The notes beneath the pieces were generated by a model that saw only the letters and a list, made by a program, of their open reading frames with translations, searched no databases and was not told the DNA's origin. Below are positions 24,612-32,013 of a DNA stretch of 32,228 nt, piece by piece (the first letter of the stretch is position 1; each line of letters begins with the position of its first letter). Source of the DNA: Dehalococcoidia bacterium (lineage in GTDB: Bacteria > Chloroflexota > Dehalococcoidia > Dehalococcoidales > Fen-1064); contig DUEV01000002.1 in assembly GCA_011170375.1 (NCBI GenBank), positions 327,052 through 359,279 on the forward strand. Direction: 5' to 3'. Both the position numbers and the translations under genes were made by a program.

Positions 24612-25661
24612 ATGTATGAACTGAAATTTAATGAGAGCGAATGCTTGAGTTGCGCAACCCAGGACTGCCTTACCAGGTGTCAATATATGGATATAGACAG
24701 GGATACCGCCAAGGCAGAAATACTGAAGATAGCCCGTGGGGAGGACTCGTTTGTCCTGCATGACTGCGTGACCTGCTATGCCTGCGAGGAATATTGCCCG
24801 GTTAATAATCACCCGTTCTATTTAATCGTCGAGAAACAGGAAGAGCTTGATGTACCTCCCCTGCCCCGACCCCTTATCCGACGGGGCATACAGATGGGCA
24901 TTCCTTTCCGGGGAGAACCAGTAATCGACGAGATAAACGGGCAGACGCTGGACATGGGTGCCTTCGCTGACCTGATGTATCTGATACAGGGGAAGCTCTT
25001 TGAGGGTCTTCCTGTAATTTCGACAGACCCCCGTAAGATGTTCCATTACTTCTGCCAGCTTATGTACCTGCATTATGGGAGAGCGTCCGTAATCAAGGAG
25101 AGACTACCGGGAATTATACAGACTATCGCCAAGCACAACGTTACCGAGGTAATATGTTTCCATGATGAGTGTTATGGCACCTATACCTCATATTGCCCGG
25201 CAGTCGGGATTGAAGTCCCCTTTAAGTCAATTCATTTCTTTGAGTTTCTCTATAACAGGTTGAACGAGCTAAAGGGCGAGATAACGCCGGTAAACCTGAA
25301 AGTTGCTTATCAACGTCCCTGTTCCTCCCGACTTTCCTCAGACAAGCATCACTTTGTCCGCGACATCTTTGACCTGATAGGTGCCGAGTATGTTGAGCGG
25401 GAGTATGTCGACGAGAATGCCCTGTGCTGTGGCGGCACAATTCAGGGACAGAGGCGGGAGGGTAGCCGTAAGCGTACCGCTGATGTCCAAAAAAGGAACA
25501 TCGAAGATATTAAGAACGCCGGCGCTGAAATCTGTGTCTTTAATTGCCCTGCCTGTTATACCACCATGGGTAGACTGGTTGCCCAGAACGGAATAAGACC
25601 TGTCTTTATGAGTGACCTATGTCGGTTGGCCATAGGCGAGAAACCGGCAGGATGGAGGTGA
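24612..25661 (+). CDS. HdrC-HdrB-like fusion iron-sulfur protein, copy 2
   Basis: A paralogue of the protein at 22393, with 349 residues. The first ferredoxin group is expanded (CLSCATQDCLTRC near 12-24), and the second is CVTCYACEEYCP (near 52-63). The HdrB-like C-terminus has PCSS, a canonical ALCCGGT and FNCPACY, so one noncubane-type cluster site looks intact, unlike copy 1. The first CCG half has HDECYG. The ATG has GGAGG upstream and follows a new promoter. The stop is four bases before the GlcD-like ATG, and the ribosome site of that gene lies at this gene's end, indicating coupling. Its probable role is to shuttle electrons between the flavoprotein/ETF set and an unknown acceptor. Confidence 0.83.
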   Translation: MYELKFNESECLSCATQDCLTRCQYMDIDRDTAKAEILKIARGEDSFVLHDCVTCYACEEYCPVNNHPFYLIVEKQEELDVPPLPRPLIRRGIQMGIPFRGEPVIDEINGQTLDMGAFADLMYLIQGKLFEGLPVISTDPRKMFHYFCQLMYLHYGRASVIKERLPGIIQTIAKHNVTEVICFHDECYGTYTSYCPAVGIEVPFKSIHFFEFLYNRLNELKGEITPVNLKVAYQRPCSSRLSSDKHHFVRDIFDLIGAEYVEREYVDENALCCGGTIQGQRREGSRKRTADVQKRNIEDIKNAGAEICVFNCPACYTTMGRLVAQNGIRPVFMSDLCRLAIGEKPAGWR

Positions 25662-25665
25662 TTTG

Positions 25666-27024
25666 ATGGACCCTATATACCAGGCGTTGGTTGACATCGT
25701 TGGGCAGGAACATGTCTCCAACCAGCCAGAAGAGCTTTTCATCTATTCCTACGACCTAGGAACAACCGAACCTCACCGACCTGATTATGCAGTGACGCCG
25801 AGATCGACCGAGGAAATACAGGAAATCGTAAAGCTGGCAAACAGAGAGAAGGTACCGGTGGTCCCGCTCGGCGGAGGGCTATCACTGGCTGGCCTAGCCG
25901 TCCCTTTCAGGGGCGGGATTGCCCTTGACCTGAAGAGGATGGACAGCATCCTAGAGGTGAATGAAAAGGCGAGGTACGCCGTCGTCGAGTGTGGGGTTTC
26001 CCAAGGACAACTGACCTCTTATCTAGAAAGGAATTATCCACATTTAACCCACTCGGAGCCGGGGGCACCACCGACAGCGACCATTGCCGGCAATGTAGCC
26101 ATTCATGGGCAGGGCGACCTTGCCCAGCCTTACGGGTTCAACTCGGACATGGTTAACGGGCTGGAAATCGTATTGCCTACCGGTGAAGTATGTAAATTCG
26201 GTTCCTGCTCAATCGGCTCCGGCTGGTTTACCCAGCATCCTCTACCTGATGTCGGACTGTTTCTCGGCTGGTCAGGAACGACGGGCATCATCACCAAGGT
26301 GTCAATACGACTCTTCCCAAGCAAAAAAATCAGGGGCGTGGGACAGTTTGTCGTGGAGGATGAAGAGCTTGTCCCGGAAATTATGTATAAGTTGACCCAT
26401 ACCCAGATGACAGAAGACATTGTAGCCTTCAGTCAGGCAGTGCCGCCTTTTGCCAGCGGGCTCCAGCATTTTACCATTAACATTGCCGCAGATTCGGAAA
26501 AGGAGCTTGAATTCAAACAGGAAATAATCTGGGACGATACTCTGGGCGAGTATATTCGTAGTGGGGCCGGCGGGTTCCTAGGCTTTCGTAGCGGGTTGCA
26601 GAGACCGCAGGTCTCGAAAACATCCGACTGGAGAAAGGGTGGCGGTTTTGAATACGTGGGTAGCATCATGCCGGTAGATACGTATCCTGAATGTTACCGG
26701 CGTGGTCGTGAGATATCGGAAAGGCATGACATTCCCTATACCGTGCTGGGCCGGTGCGTCGGGACAGCCCACGCCATGATGTTTTCCTGGACATATGCGT
26801 TTAATCGGGCAGACCCGGAAACCGTTAGGCAGGCCAGGGAAGCCCTGCACGAGACGGATGACCTTGTCCTGGAACTGGGTGGGACTATCTGGAAGCCGGG
26901 GCTCTATGGACAGAAGCTGGTTATGGAGAGGTTAGACCCGAATACTCTCAACCTGATGAAGAAGATTAAACAAATGCTCGACCCCAACGGGATTATGAAT
27001 CCGGGTAATTGGGAGGTAAGCTAA
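25666..27024 (+). CDS. FAD-linked oxidoreductase, GlcD/lactate dehydrogenase type
   Basis: A PCMH-type FAD flavoprotein of 452 residues. The FAD-binding segments are PLGGGLSLAG near 70-79, PGAPPTATIAGNVAIHG near 134-150 and PTGEV near 177; the C-terminus has the typical LDPNGIMNPGNW. The ATG at 25666 has GGAGG seven bases upstream, better than the TTG at 25663. In this family the substrate is a 2-hydroxyacid (lactate, glycolate, 2-hydroxyglutarate), but nothing here identifies it. Association with a GlcF-like protein and EtfAB recalls ETF-linked lactate dehydrogenases such as that of Acetobacterium. The stop overlaps the next start (TAATG). Confidence 0.88.
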   Translation: MDPIYQALVDIVGQEHVSNQPEELFIYSYDLGTTEPHRPDYAVTPRSTEEIQEIVKLANREKVPVVPLGGGLSLAGLAVPFRGGIALDLKRMDSILEVNEKARYAVVECGVSQGQLTSYLERNYPHLTHSEPGAPPTATIAGNVAIHGQGDLAQPYGFNSDMVNGLEIVLPTGEVCKFGSCSIGSGWFTQHPLPDVGLFLGWSGTTGIITKVSIRLFPSKKIRGVGQFVVEDEELVPEIMYKLTHTQMTEDIVAFSQAVPPFASGLQHFTINIAADSEKELEFKQEIIWDDTLGEYIRSGAGGFLGFRSGLQRPQVSKTSDWRKGGGFEYVGSIMPVDTYPECYRRGREISERHDIPYTVLGRCVGTAHAMMFSWTYAFNRADPETVRQAREALHETDDLVLELGGTIWKPGLYGQKLVMERLDPNTLNLMKKIKQMLDPNGIMNPGNWEVS

Positions 27025-28205
27025 TGACCCTGACTAATTTCAGATACGGCGATGTTATACATCGGTGCTTCCGGTGTGGTTACTGTAAATTCCCTATTAA
27101 CTGGATGGATGTTAATAACTGTCCTGCCTATGCCCGGTTTCGTATGGAGACCTACTCATGTGGAGGGCGTCTGTGGCTGACGAGGGCCTGGTTGGAGGGC
27201 GAGATTGAATGGTCGGACCACCTCGCTGACATCCTGTACTCGTGCACGGCCTGTAAAAACTGCGAGGTCAAGTGCCCGCTCAGCTTTAATATTGACATAT
27301 TGAATATGATGATAGCCGCCAAGAGTGAGATGGTTGAAAGGGGGGAAATACCCTCCGCAGCAAAGGAGTTCCTGGAGAATATACAGCGGCAGGGGAACCC
27401 GTACGGTACCTCCAGAGAGAAAAGAGACGAGTGGATGGAGGGAACCGGTATAGAGGCATATCAGGGACAGGAATACCTTTACTACGTTGGCTGTGTCGGC
27501 TCTTATGACACCAGAGGGCAGGAGACAGCACGGCTACTGGGTAAGGTCCTGCAAAAGGCGGGGGTCTCCTTTGGGGTGCTGGGTAATGATGAAAACTGCG
27601 ATGGTAACGAGGTAAGAAACCTCGGTGAAGAGACGTTATTTGAAATGCTGGCCGAGGATAATGTTGCCCAGTTCCAGGGTCTTGGTGTGCAGAAGATTGT
27701 TACCCTGTCGCCACACTCATACAATGCCATGAAAAATGACTATCCGGGCTTTAACGGCGTATTTGACGTGCTCCACTATACACAACTCCTGCAGGAGCTC
27801 ATTCGTAACGGTGGTCTGGATGTTTCGGGCGGGTATAATGCTAAAGTGACTTACCACGACCCGTGTTTCCTCGGTCGATGGAATGAGGAGTATGATGCTC
27901 CCAGAGCGATCCTGAGAGCCATTCCGGGCGTCCAATTTGTAGAGATGGCGAGAAACAGAAACGGCGCCCTCTGCTGTGGCGGGGGCGGTGGCAACTTCTA
28001 TCTCGATTTGCTGGGTGGTAGTGAGGACAGTCCGGCGCGGCGCCGTGTCAGGGAGGCCTGCGAGACCGGGGCAAACGTTCTGGCAGTCGCCTGCCCGAAC
28101 TGCCTGACCATGCTTGAGGATGCTGTCAAGGCAGAGGGGCTTGAAAATAAGCTCACCGTCAGGGATATTTCTGAGATTGTCGGAGAGGCCTGCGTTATAA
28201 AGTAG
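27024..28205 (+). CDS. GlcF/HdrD-like iron-sulfur protein with two CCG domains
   Basis: A 393-residue iron-sulfur subunit. N-terminal ferredoxin-type groups are CFRCGYC...NNCPAY (near 15-36) and CTACKNCEVKCPL (near 74-86). Two cysteine-rich CCG domains follow: the first is degenerate (GCVGS, ENCDGN in place of CCG), the second complete (DPCFLG, ALCCGGGGG, ACPNC). The ATG at 27024 is chosen over an upstream TTG at 27009 because GGAGG lies correctly before it and it overlaps the GlcD-like stop. It likely accepts electrons from the GlcD-like subunit and passes them on, as GlcF or HdrD do. It lies directly ahead of etfB. Confidence 0.87.
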   Translation: MTLTNFRYGDVIHRCFRCGYCKFPINWMDVNNCPAYARFRMETYSCGGRLWLTRAWLEGEIEWSDHLADILYSCTACKNCEVKCPLSFNIDILNMMIAAKSEMVERGEIPSAAKEFLENIQRQGNPYGTSREKRDEWMEGTGIEAYQGQEYLYYVGCVGSYDTRGQETARLLGKVLQKAGVSFGVLGNDENCDGNEVRNLGEETLFEMLAEDNVAQFQGLGVQKIVTLSPHSYNAMKNDYPGFNGVFDVLHYTQLLQELIRNGGLDVSGGYNAKVTYHDPCFLGRWNEEYDAPRAILRAIPGVQFVEMARNRNGALCCGGGGGNFYLDLLGGSEDSPARRRVREACETGANVLAVACPNCLTMLEDAVKAEGLENKLTVRDISEIVGEACVIK

Positions 28206-28206
28206 T

Positions 28207-28986
28207 ATGGATATCATCGCTTGCATCAAGCGCGTCCCCGATACCTCAGAAGCGGACGTCGTTAAAATAGACCCTTCTCAAAAAGATATAGAGAAGGACA
28301 GGCTGGCTTTCAAGATAAATGACTGGGACGAATATGTCCTCGAAGCAGCGGTACAGCTCAAGGAAAAGCTGGGTGGAACGCTGACCGCCGTCACGATAGG
28401 GCCCAAGGAGTGGGATGAAGTCCTGCGGAGAGCCCTCGCCATGGGGGCTGATAGTGCCATTCGCATTGACCAGGACGTAAGCGCTGACGACCCTCATATT
28501 GTGGCAATTATCCTGGATAAAGTCATTCGTAGGTTGCCGTATGACCTGGTGCTGTTCGGTGCTCAGTCCGAGGACTTCGGCAGCGGACATCTCGGGGCGA
28601 TGGTCGCCGAGATACTCGGCATTCCTCATGCCACCTTAGTCATCAATCTGGAAGCGGAAGAGAAAAAGATTCACGTGCAGAGAGAGCTGGAAGCAGGTAC
28701 TTTACAGTCATACACCATCGATTTGCCGGCACTGCTGACCATCCACACCGGGATTAACCAGCCGAGATATATCTCAATGGGTGGTATCAGGAGGGCAATG
28801 CAGAAGGAACTACAGGTGATGTCCCTCAGCGACCTGGGTCTATCTCTGGATGCACTGACCCCAATGGTTAAGTTAGAGGAAATGAGACTGCCGCCTAAAG
28901 GCAAGGAGGCAGAGTTAATCACCGGTGCACCGGAGGAGACCGCCGGACAACTGGCAAAGATATTGAAAGACGCAGGTATTTTCTGA
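28207..28986 (+). CDS. etfB: Electron transfer flavoprotein beta subunit
   Basis: 259 residues, typical of EtfB. The N-terminus MDIIACIKRVPDTSEADV and the segments FKINDWDEYVLEAAVQLKE, RRALAMGADSAIRI and GAQSEDFGSGHLGAMVAE are characteristic. The last is the AMP- or second-FAD-binding region, so both simple and bifurcating types are possible; the sequence alone does not decide. It begins one base after the preceding stop and overlaps etfA by one base. Confidence 0.94.
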   Translation: MDIIACIKRVPDTSEADVVKIDPSQKDIEKDRLAFKINDWDEYVLEAAVQLKEKLGGTLTAVTIGPKEWDEVLRRALAMGADSAIRIDQDVSADDPHIVAIILDKVIRRLPYDLVLFGAQSEDFGSGHLGAMVAEILGIPHATLVINLEAEEKKIHVQRELEAGTLQSYTIDLPALLTIHTGINQPRYISMGGIRRAMQKELQVMSLSDLGLSLDALTPMVKLEEMRLPPKGKEAELITGAPEETAGQLAKILKDAGIF

Positions 28987-29969
28987 TGTCCAGCATACTG
29001 GTCGTGGCCGAACACAGGAACCAGACTCTGGCTGACGTATCTTATCAGGTGCTCAGCAAAGGAAGACAGCTGGCAGACCAGGCACAGATGGAATTGCTGG
29101 CCGCGGTTGCTGGCGTGGATATTGATGCTTATGCTAAGGAGCTTACCCGATGGGCAGACAGGGTGATTATCGTTAATAACGACCAGCTTGAAGAGCCATT
29201 AGCTGAGCCCTACCAGAAATTAATAGCCCACCTGATAAGAGAGATAAGACCAGGAATTGTGCTGATGGGGCATAGTTCATTTGCCATGGACCTGGTACCT
29301 TCATTATCGGTGGAACTGGGGATTCCCCTGGTTACCGATTGTGTTGATATATTCTGGCAGAACGGTGACATTCTGGTTACGCGGTCAATTTATAATGGCA
29401 AGGCAAACGCTTCATATTCGTTTGCTCAGAGCGAGACAATTCTGATAACCGGGCGGGTTGGTGAATTCCCTGTAGAAGAAGGGCAGAGACAGGGATGGAT
29501 TGAAGAGATTGAGTTCGCTTTTGAGGAAGAGTGTGACTATAAGAAATTCGAGGGATACCTGGAGGTAGAAGCTGCTGGTGTCGATATAACACAGGCAGAG
29601 GTCCTGGTCTCTGTCGGCAGGGGCATAAAAGAAAAGAAGAACCTGGAGATAGTCGAGGAGCTGGCCAGAGTGCTTGGCGGAGTGGTCTCCTGCTCCCGGC
29701 CGGTAGTAGATTATGGATGGTTACCATCAGAGCGCCAGGTAGGACTATCCGGTAAGACCGTGCAGCCGAAGCTATATCTCGGTCTTGGCATTAGCGGTGC
29801 TTTCCAGCATGTGGTCGGTATGAAGGGTGCCAGGATGACAGTTGCTATTAACAAGGATGCTAAAGCGCCCATTTTCAGCGTGGCCAACTATGGAATAGTG
29901 GACGACGTGCTCAAGGTCGTACCAGCGCTGGTTAATAAGATATCTGAGCTAAAAGGCAGGACAGAATAA
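28986..29969 (+). CDS. etfA: Electron transfer flavoprotein alpha subunit
   Basis: 327 residues. The C-terminal FAD domain is clear: RPVVDYGWLPSERQVGLSGK, then PKLYLGLGISGAFQHVVGM, INKDAKAPIF and DYGIV-like NYGIVDD. The N-terminal half matches the EtfA fold (VVAEHRNQTLADVSYQVLSKG). It pairs with EtfB to carry electrons from or to the adjacent GlcD/GlcF-like and HdrCB-like proteins, or from acyl-CoA dehydrogenases encoded elsewhere. It is the last gene of the cluster; no clear intrinsic terminator is seen in 29970-30104. Confidence 0.94.
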   Translation: MSSILVVAEHRNQTLADVSYQVLSKGRQLADQAQMELLAAVAGVDIDAYAKELTRWADRVIIVNNDQLEEPLAEPYQKLIAHLIREIRPGIVLMGHSSFAMDLVPSLSVELGIPLVTDCVDIFWQNGDILVTRSIYNGKANASYSFAQSETILITGRVGEFPVEEGQRQGWIEEIEFAFEEECDYKKFEGYLEVEAAGVDITQAEVLVSVGRGIKEKKNLEIVEELARVLGGVVSCSRPVVDYGWLPSERQVGLSGKTVQPKLYLGLGISGAFQHVVGMKGARMTVAINKDAKAPIFSVANYGIVDDVLKVVPALVNKISELKGRTE

Positions 29970-30104
29970 ATTATCCTGGTAATTATGAACAACCTCTTAA
30001 GCCTGTTCATAGAGAACGGCAGGGCAAACTCAGGGCACGGAAAGAAGAACTATGCATATTCCTTGTGGGGCAGATAAGGGTTGGATTCTTGGTATTGTAC
30101 CCTG

Positions 30105-30181
30105 TGGTGGGCCATTCTGGACTCGAACCAGAGACCTCAGTCTTATCAGGACTGCGCTCTAACCAACTGAGCTAATGGCCC
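30105..30181 (-). tRNA. tRNA-Ile (GAU), intact copy
   Basis: A complete cloverleaf on the minus strand. Acceptor GGGCCAT pairs perfectly with ATGGCCC, the D arm is AGCTCAGTTGGTTAGAGC, the anticodon stem CAGTC/GACTG encloses CTGATAA (anticodon GAT), and the T arm is TCTGG-TTCGAGT-CCAGA. Discriminator A and an encoded CCA follow. It has its own promoter. Two related, damaged copies lie further along the window. Confidence 0.95.
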
Positions 30182-30199
30182 AATAAATGTGGCTTTTTC

Positions 30200-30228
30200 A
30201 TTCTAAAATAAAGTTCGATGAGAATCAA
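30200..30228 (-). promoter_or_regulatory. Promoter of the intact tRNA-Ile
   Basis: The minus strand reads TTGATT (30223-30228), 17 bases, TAGAAT (30200-30205), 18 bases before the tRNA 5' end. The same arrangement is kept before the degenerate copy at 31131-31159. Confidence 0.65.
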
Positions 30229-30280
30229 GCGGTAGCATAAGTAAATAATAAAAGAAATCTGCCAAGAGATTACTATATCT

Positions 30281-30358
30281 ACCCATCCCCCTGACCCCCT
30301 TCCCTTCAAAGGGAAGGGGGAAAATAAAAAAGGGAGGCTTCGCCTCCCTAAAACCCTC
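30281..30358. repeat. 78-bp direct repeat, copy A
   Basis: Identical to 31211-31288 except for one base. It contains two hairpins: CCCCCTTCCCTT/AAGGGAAGGGGG (30295-30320) and GGGAGGC/GCCTCCC (30332-30348). Similarity fades over about 15 more bases on the left side (AAGAGATTA). The two copies sit at the same place relative to two tRNA-Ile copies. Confidence 0.9.
30321..30348 (-). terminator. Intrinsic terminator within repeat copy A
   Basis: On the minus strand GGGAGGC-GAA-GCCTCCC is followed by TTTTTTATTTT, a textbook intrinsic terminator. It would end transcription from the OB-fold lipoprotein gene before the tRNA-Ile promoter. Confidence 0.8.
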
Positions 30359-30371
30359 CTTCTAAAGACCT

Positions 30372-30423
30372 GAGACAACAGTCTTATCAGGGCTACGGTT
30401 CTAACCAACTGAGCTAATGGGCC
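30372..30423 (-). pseudogene. tRNA-Ile fragment (5' two-thirds only)
   Basis: The minus strand matches the intact tRNA-Ile through the acceptor 5' strand (GGCCCAT), the D arm (identical from TAGCTCAGTTGGTTAGA) and the CTGATAAGACTG anticodon loop, then diverges. The anticodon stem is mispaired and no T arm or 3' acceptor exists. It lies between the lipoprotein gene and repeat copy A. I see nothing else definable in 30424-30538. Confidence 0.75.
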
Positions 30424-30538
30424 GATTATGTGACTCGTACACTCGAGACATACCACGTCAATGCGAAGGCGATCCGGCAGATGCACCGAGAGCACAGTCC
30501 TTTAACCAATAATCAGAATACGCGTATTACTGACTAGG

Positions 30539-30952
30539 CTAATCCTCTATTAGCCTGCAACCTTCAAGTTGAACGTTGAATATAAGACCGTCGCACCTAC
30601 CGCGAATAGTCACTAGCATATCCTTACGCAGGTTCGACAATGTCTGCTCGTCTTCCGCACTACGAGTAAACATGCATTGAACACCCCACATTGTCCACTC
30701 ACCGCCGTCAGTTAGAATTACATACGGTGTATTTGTAATGTCTCTACCGATGCTGTATATGTAGCCTGTCACGTCAATGACCTCGCCCTTGTATTTTGCA
30801 TCAGCGGCGACTTCATTGTCGTTATATTCGGCGTACAGTTCTGCCGCAGTCATACTAAAGGAAGGTTGTTCAGTCTCACTTACGGTCGAGGACTTACAGG
30901 CTCCTAGTAGAAGAATCGTAGTGGCTAAGAAAGCTATCACGAGATTCTTCAT
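30539..30952 (-). CDS. Small lipoprotein with tRNA_anti-like OB-fold domain
   Basis: 137 residues. A signal peptide ends in lipobox LGAC (C19). The rest (about 35-135) resembles the tRNA_anti-like OB-fold family: SMTAAELYAEYNDNEVAADA, YKGEVIDVTGYIYSIG, then GVQCMF and VTIRGRCDGLIFNVQLEGC. The domain name does not imply RNA binding; such lipoproteins are mostly uncharacterised. AAGGGGT lies 9 bases before the ATG. It sits alone between two tRNA-Ile-like sequences and ends at repeat copy A's terminator. Confidence 0.82.
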   Translation of the reverse strand: MKNLVIAFLATTILLLGACKSSTVSETEQPSFSMTAAELYAEYNDNEVAADAKYKGEVIDVTGYIYSIGRDITNTPYVILTDGGEWTMWGVQCMFTRSAEDEQTLSNLRKDMLVTIRGRCDGLIFNVQLEGCRLIED

Positions 30953-31040
30953 TGTCTCACGACCCCTTTACTATGATACCTTGTTTTAGAAGATAGACTC
31001 GGCAAGACATAGAAGAATGTTTAAAAAGAATAAGGTAACG

Positions 31041-31117
31041 TGGTACGAGATTCTGGAGTCGAACCAGAGACCTCAGTCTTATCAGAATAGTGCTCTAACC
31101 AACTGAGCTAATGGCCC
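31041..31117 (-). pseudogene. Degenerate tRNA-Ile (GAU) copy
   Basis: Nearly identical to the intact copy in the D arm, anticodon loop (CTGATAA), variable region and T arm, and still ending in an encoded ACCA. However, the 3' acceptor strand (ATCTCGT) pairs with the 5' strand (GGGCCAT) at only three positions plus a wobble, and the anticodon stem (CTATT/GACTG) has two mismatches. It is unlikely to fold as a working tRNA. It keeps a promoter. Confidence 0.8.
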
Positions 31118-31130
31118 GCGTGACCAGTCT

Positions 31131-31159
31131 ATTTTAGGGCAAAGTGGTGAGGGAATCAA
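31131..31159 (-). promoter_or_regulatory. Promoter-like sequence ahead of the degenerate tRNA-Ile
   Basis: The minus strand reads TTGATT (31154-31159), 17 bases, TAAAAT (31131-31136), 14 bases before the tRNA-like 5' end. It matches the promoter of the intact copy in layout and -35 sequence. Confidence 0.55.
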
Positions 31160-31210
31160 GCACTTCTGCAGATATTCACTTACGAATCCACTAAAGAGAT
31201 TATTTTATCA

Positions 31211-31288
31211 ACCCATCCCCCTGACCCCCTTCCCTTCAAAGGGAAGGGGGGAAATAAAAAAGGGAGGCTTCGCCTCCCTAAAACCCTC
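31211..31288. repeat. 78-bp direct repeat, copy B
   Basis: The second copy of the repeat at 30281-30358 (77 of 78 bases identical), 93 bases from the degenerate tRNA-Ile, just as copy A is 99 bases from the intact one. It lies downstream of the DinB-like gene. Confidence 0.9.
31252..31278 (-). terminator. Intrinsic terminator within repeat copy B
   Basis: GGGAGGC-GAA-GCCTCCC followed by TTTTTTATTT on the minus strand. It would end the DinB-like gene transcript, and any read-through from the 16S gene, before the degenerate tRNA promoter. Confidence 0.8.
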
Positions 31289-31360
31289 GTTTTTGAAGTT
31301 AAACGTGATGGCGCCCCTCTTTCAATCTCCTCACCCCCTTAAGTGGAGGGTGGCAGCAAA

Positions 31361-31831
31361 CTACGGACCCCCGGATACTTCTTTCAATGTTTTCTCGAAC
31401 TGATTCAGATGGTCTCCTATGTGTCTCAGGTAATCTGTCATCAAGAACTTCAGGGTTATTCTTTCTCCGTTCAATAACCAGTAGTTATCGAGTTTGCTGC
31501 TATCGACTCCCTTAATTATGTTTGCGATTACAAGGTTATACTGCCTCCAGAGCGATAAGATATCCTGGAATTTCATTTGATTATAGCCGGCAATCTGTAT
31601 CCACCTGGAGTTATCCTGTCCGTAGTCCGGGAATACCAGTTCGTCGATTATCCGCAGCCTGACAAAGCGTTGATGATTGTGACAGGCAGAGTCGATAAGG
31701 TGACCGATGATTTCCTTGAGATTCCACTCATTGTTACCCGGACTCTTCGAGGTGATTTCATCACTTAAATCTTCATATTTCTGGTAGAAGTTATCTACTA
31801 TTGTCTTCAAATCTTGATATATTTTTTCCAT
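31361..31831 (-). CDS. DinB-like (DUF664/DinB_2) putative metal-binding protein
   Basis: 156 residues from the ATG at 31831, chosen because GGAGG lies six bases upstream. The frame is open to 31996, but the extra 55 residues look like untranslated leader running into the 16S trailer. The DinB four-helix fold is indicated by IIGHLIDSACHNHQRF and YLRHIGDHLNQF, whose histidines would form the metal site. Members of this family act as thiol-dependent hydrolases or transferases, or are of unknown function; no substrate can be inferred. The gene is directly downstream of the 16S gene on the same strand and ends at a strong terminator. Confidence 0.85.
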   Translation of the reverse strand: MEKIYQDLKTIVDNFYQKYEDLSDEITSKSPGNNEWNLKEIIGHLIDSACHNHQRFVRLRIIDELVFPDYGQDNSRWIQIAGYNQMKFQDILSLWRQYNLVIANIIKGVDSSKLDNYWLLNGERITLKFLMTDYLRHIGDHLNQFEKTLKEVSGGP

Positions 31832-31947
31832 TACCGGCCTCCAACTTTGTCCCGAAAAAGGGTGTAACTCCTTTATTTCTAAAATAAGGGCGGGCGGGTG
31901 GGTCATAAAAAAGCACCTTAACGGCTGGATAGCGAAAGGAAGGTAAA

Positions 31948-31967
31948 CTCCGTTATTTAAAACGGAG
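31948..31967 (-). terminator. Weak hairpin after the 16S gene
   Basis: CTCCGTT and AACGGAG (7 bp, 6-base loop) followed on the minus strand by only TTT. It might end part of the 16S transcript; otherwise the DinB-like gene is read from the rRNA promoter. Confidence 0.4.
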
Positions 31968-31973
31968 ACCGAC

Positions 31974-32013
31974 CTAGGAGATTGGGGTGTTGCCACCCGG
32001 GTAATCTCCCTAG
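31974..32013 (-). other. Inverted repeat at the 16S 3' trailer
   Basis: CTAGGAGATT (31974-31983) pairs with AATCTCCCTAG (32003-32013) with one bulged base, enclosing a second small stem (GGGTG/CACCC). It begins immediately after the mature 16S 3' end and could be a processing signal. Confidence 0.45.

Noticed and set aside
30372..31117. Integrative element bounded by tRNA-Ile copies as attachment sites
   Set aside because: The interval holds only one small lipoprotein gene and no integrase, and the shared sequence is most of a tRNA rather than a short 3'-end att core.
31832..31996. N-terminal extension of the DinB-like protein by 55 residues
   Set aside because: The internal ATG at 31831 has an ideal GGAGG; the extension has no family similarity and reaches into the 16S trailer inverted repeat.
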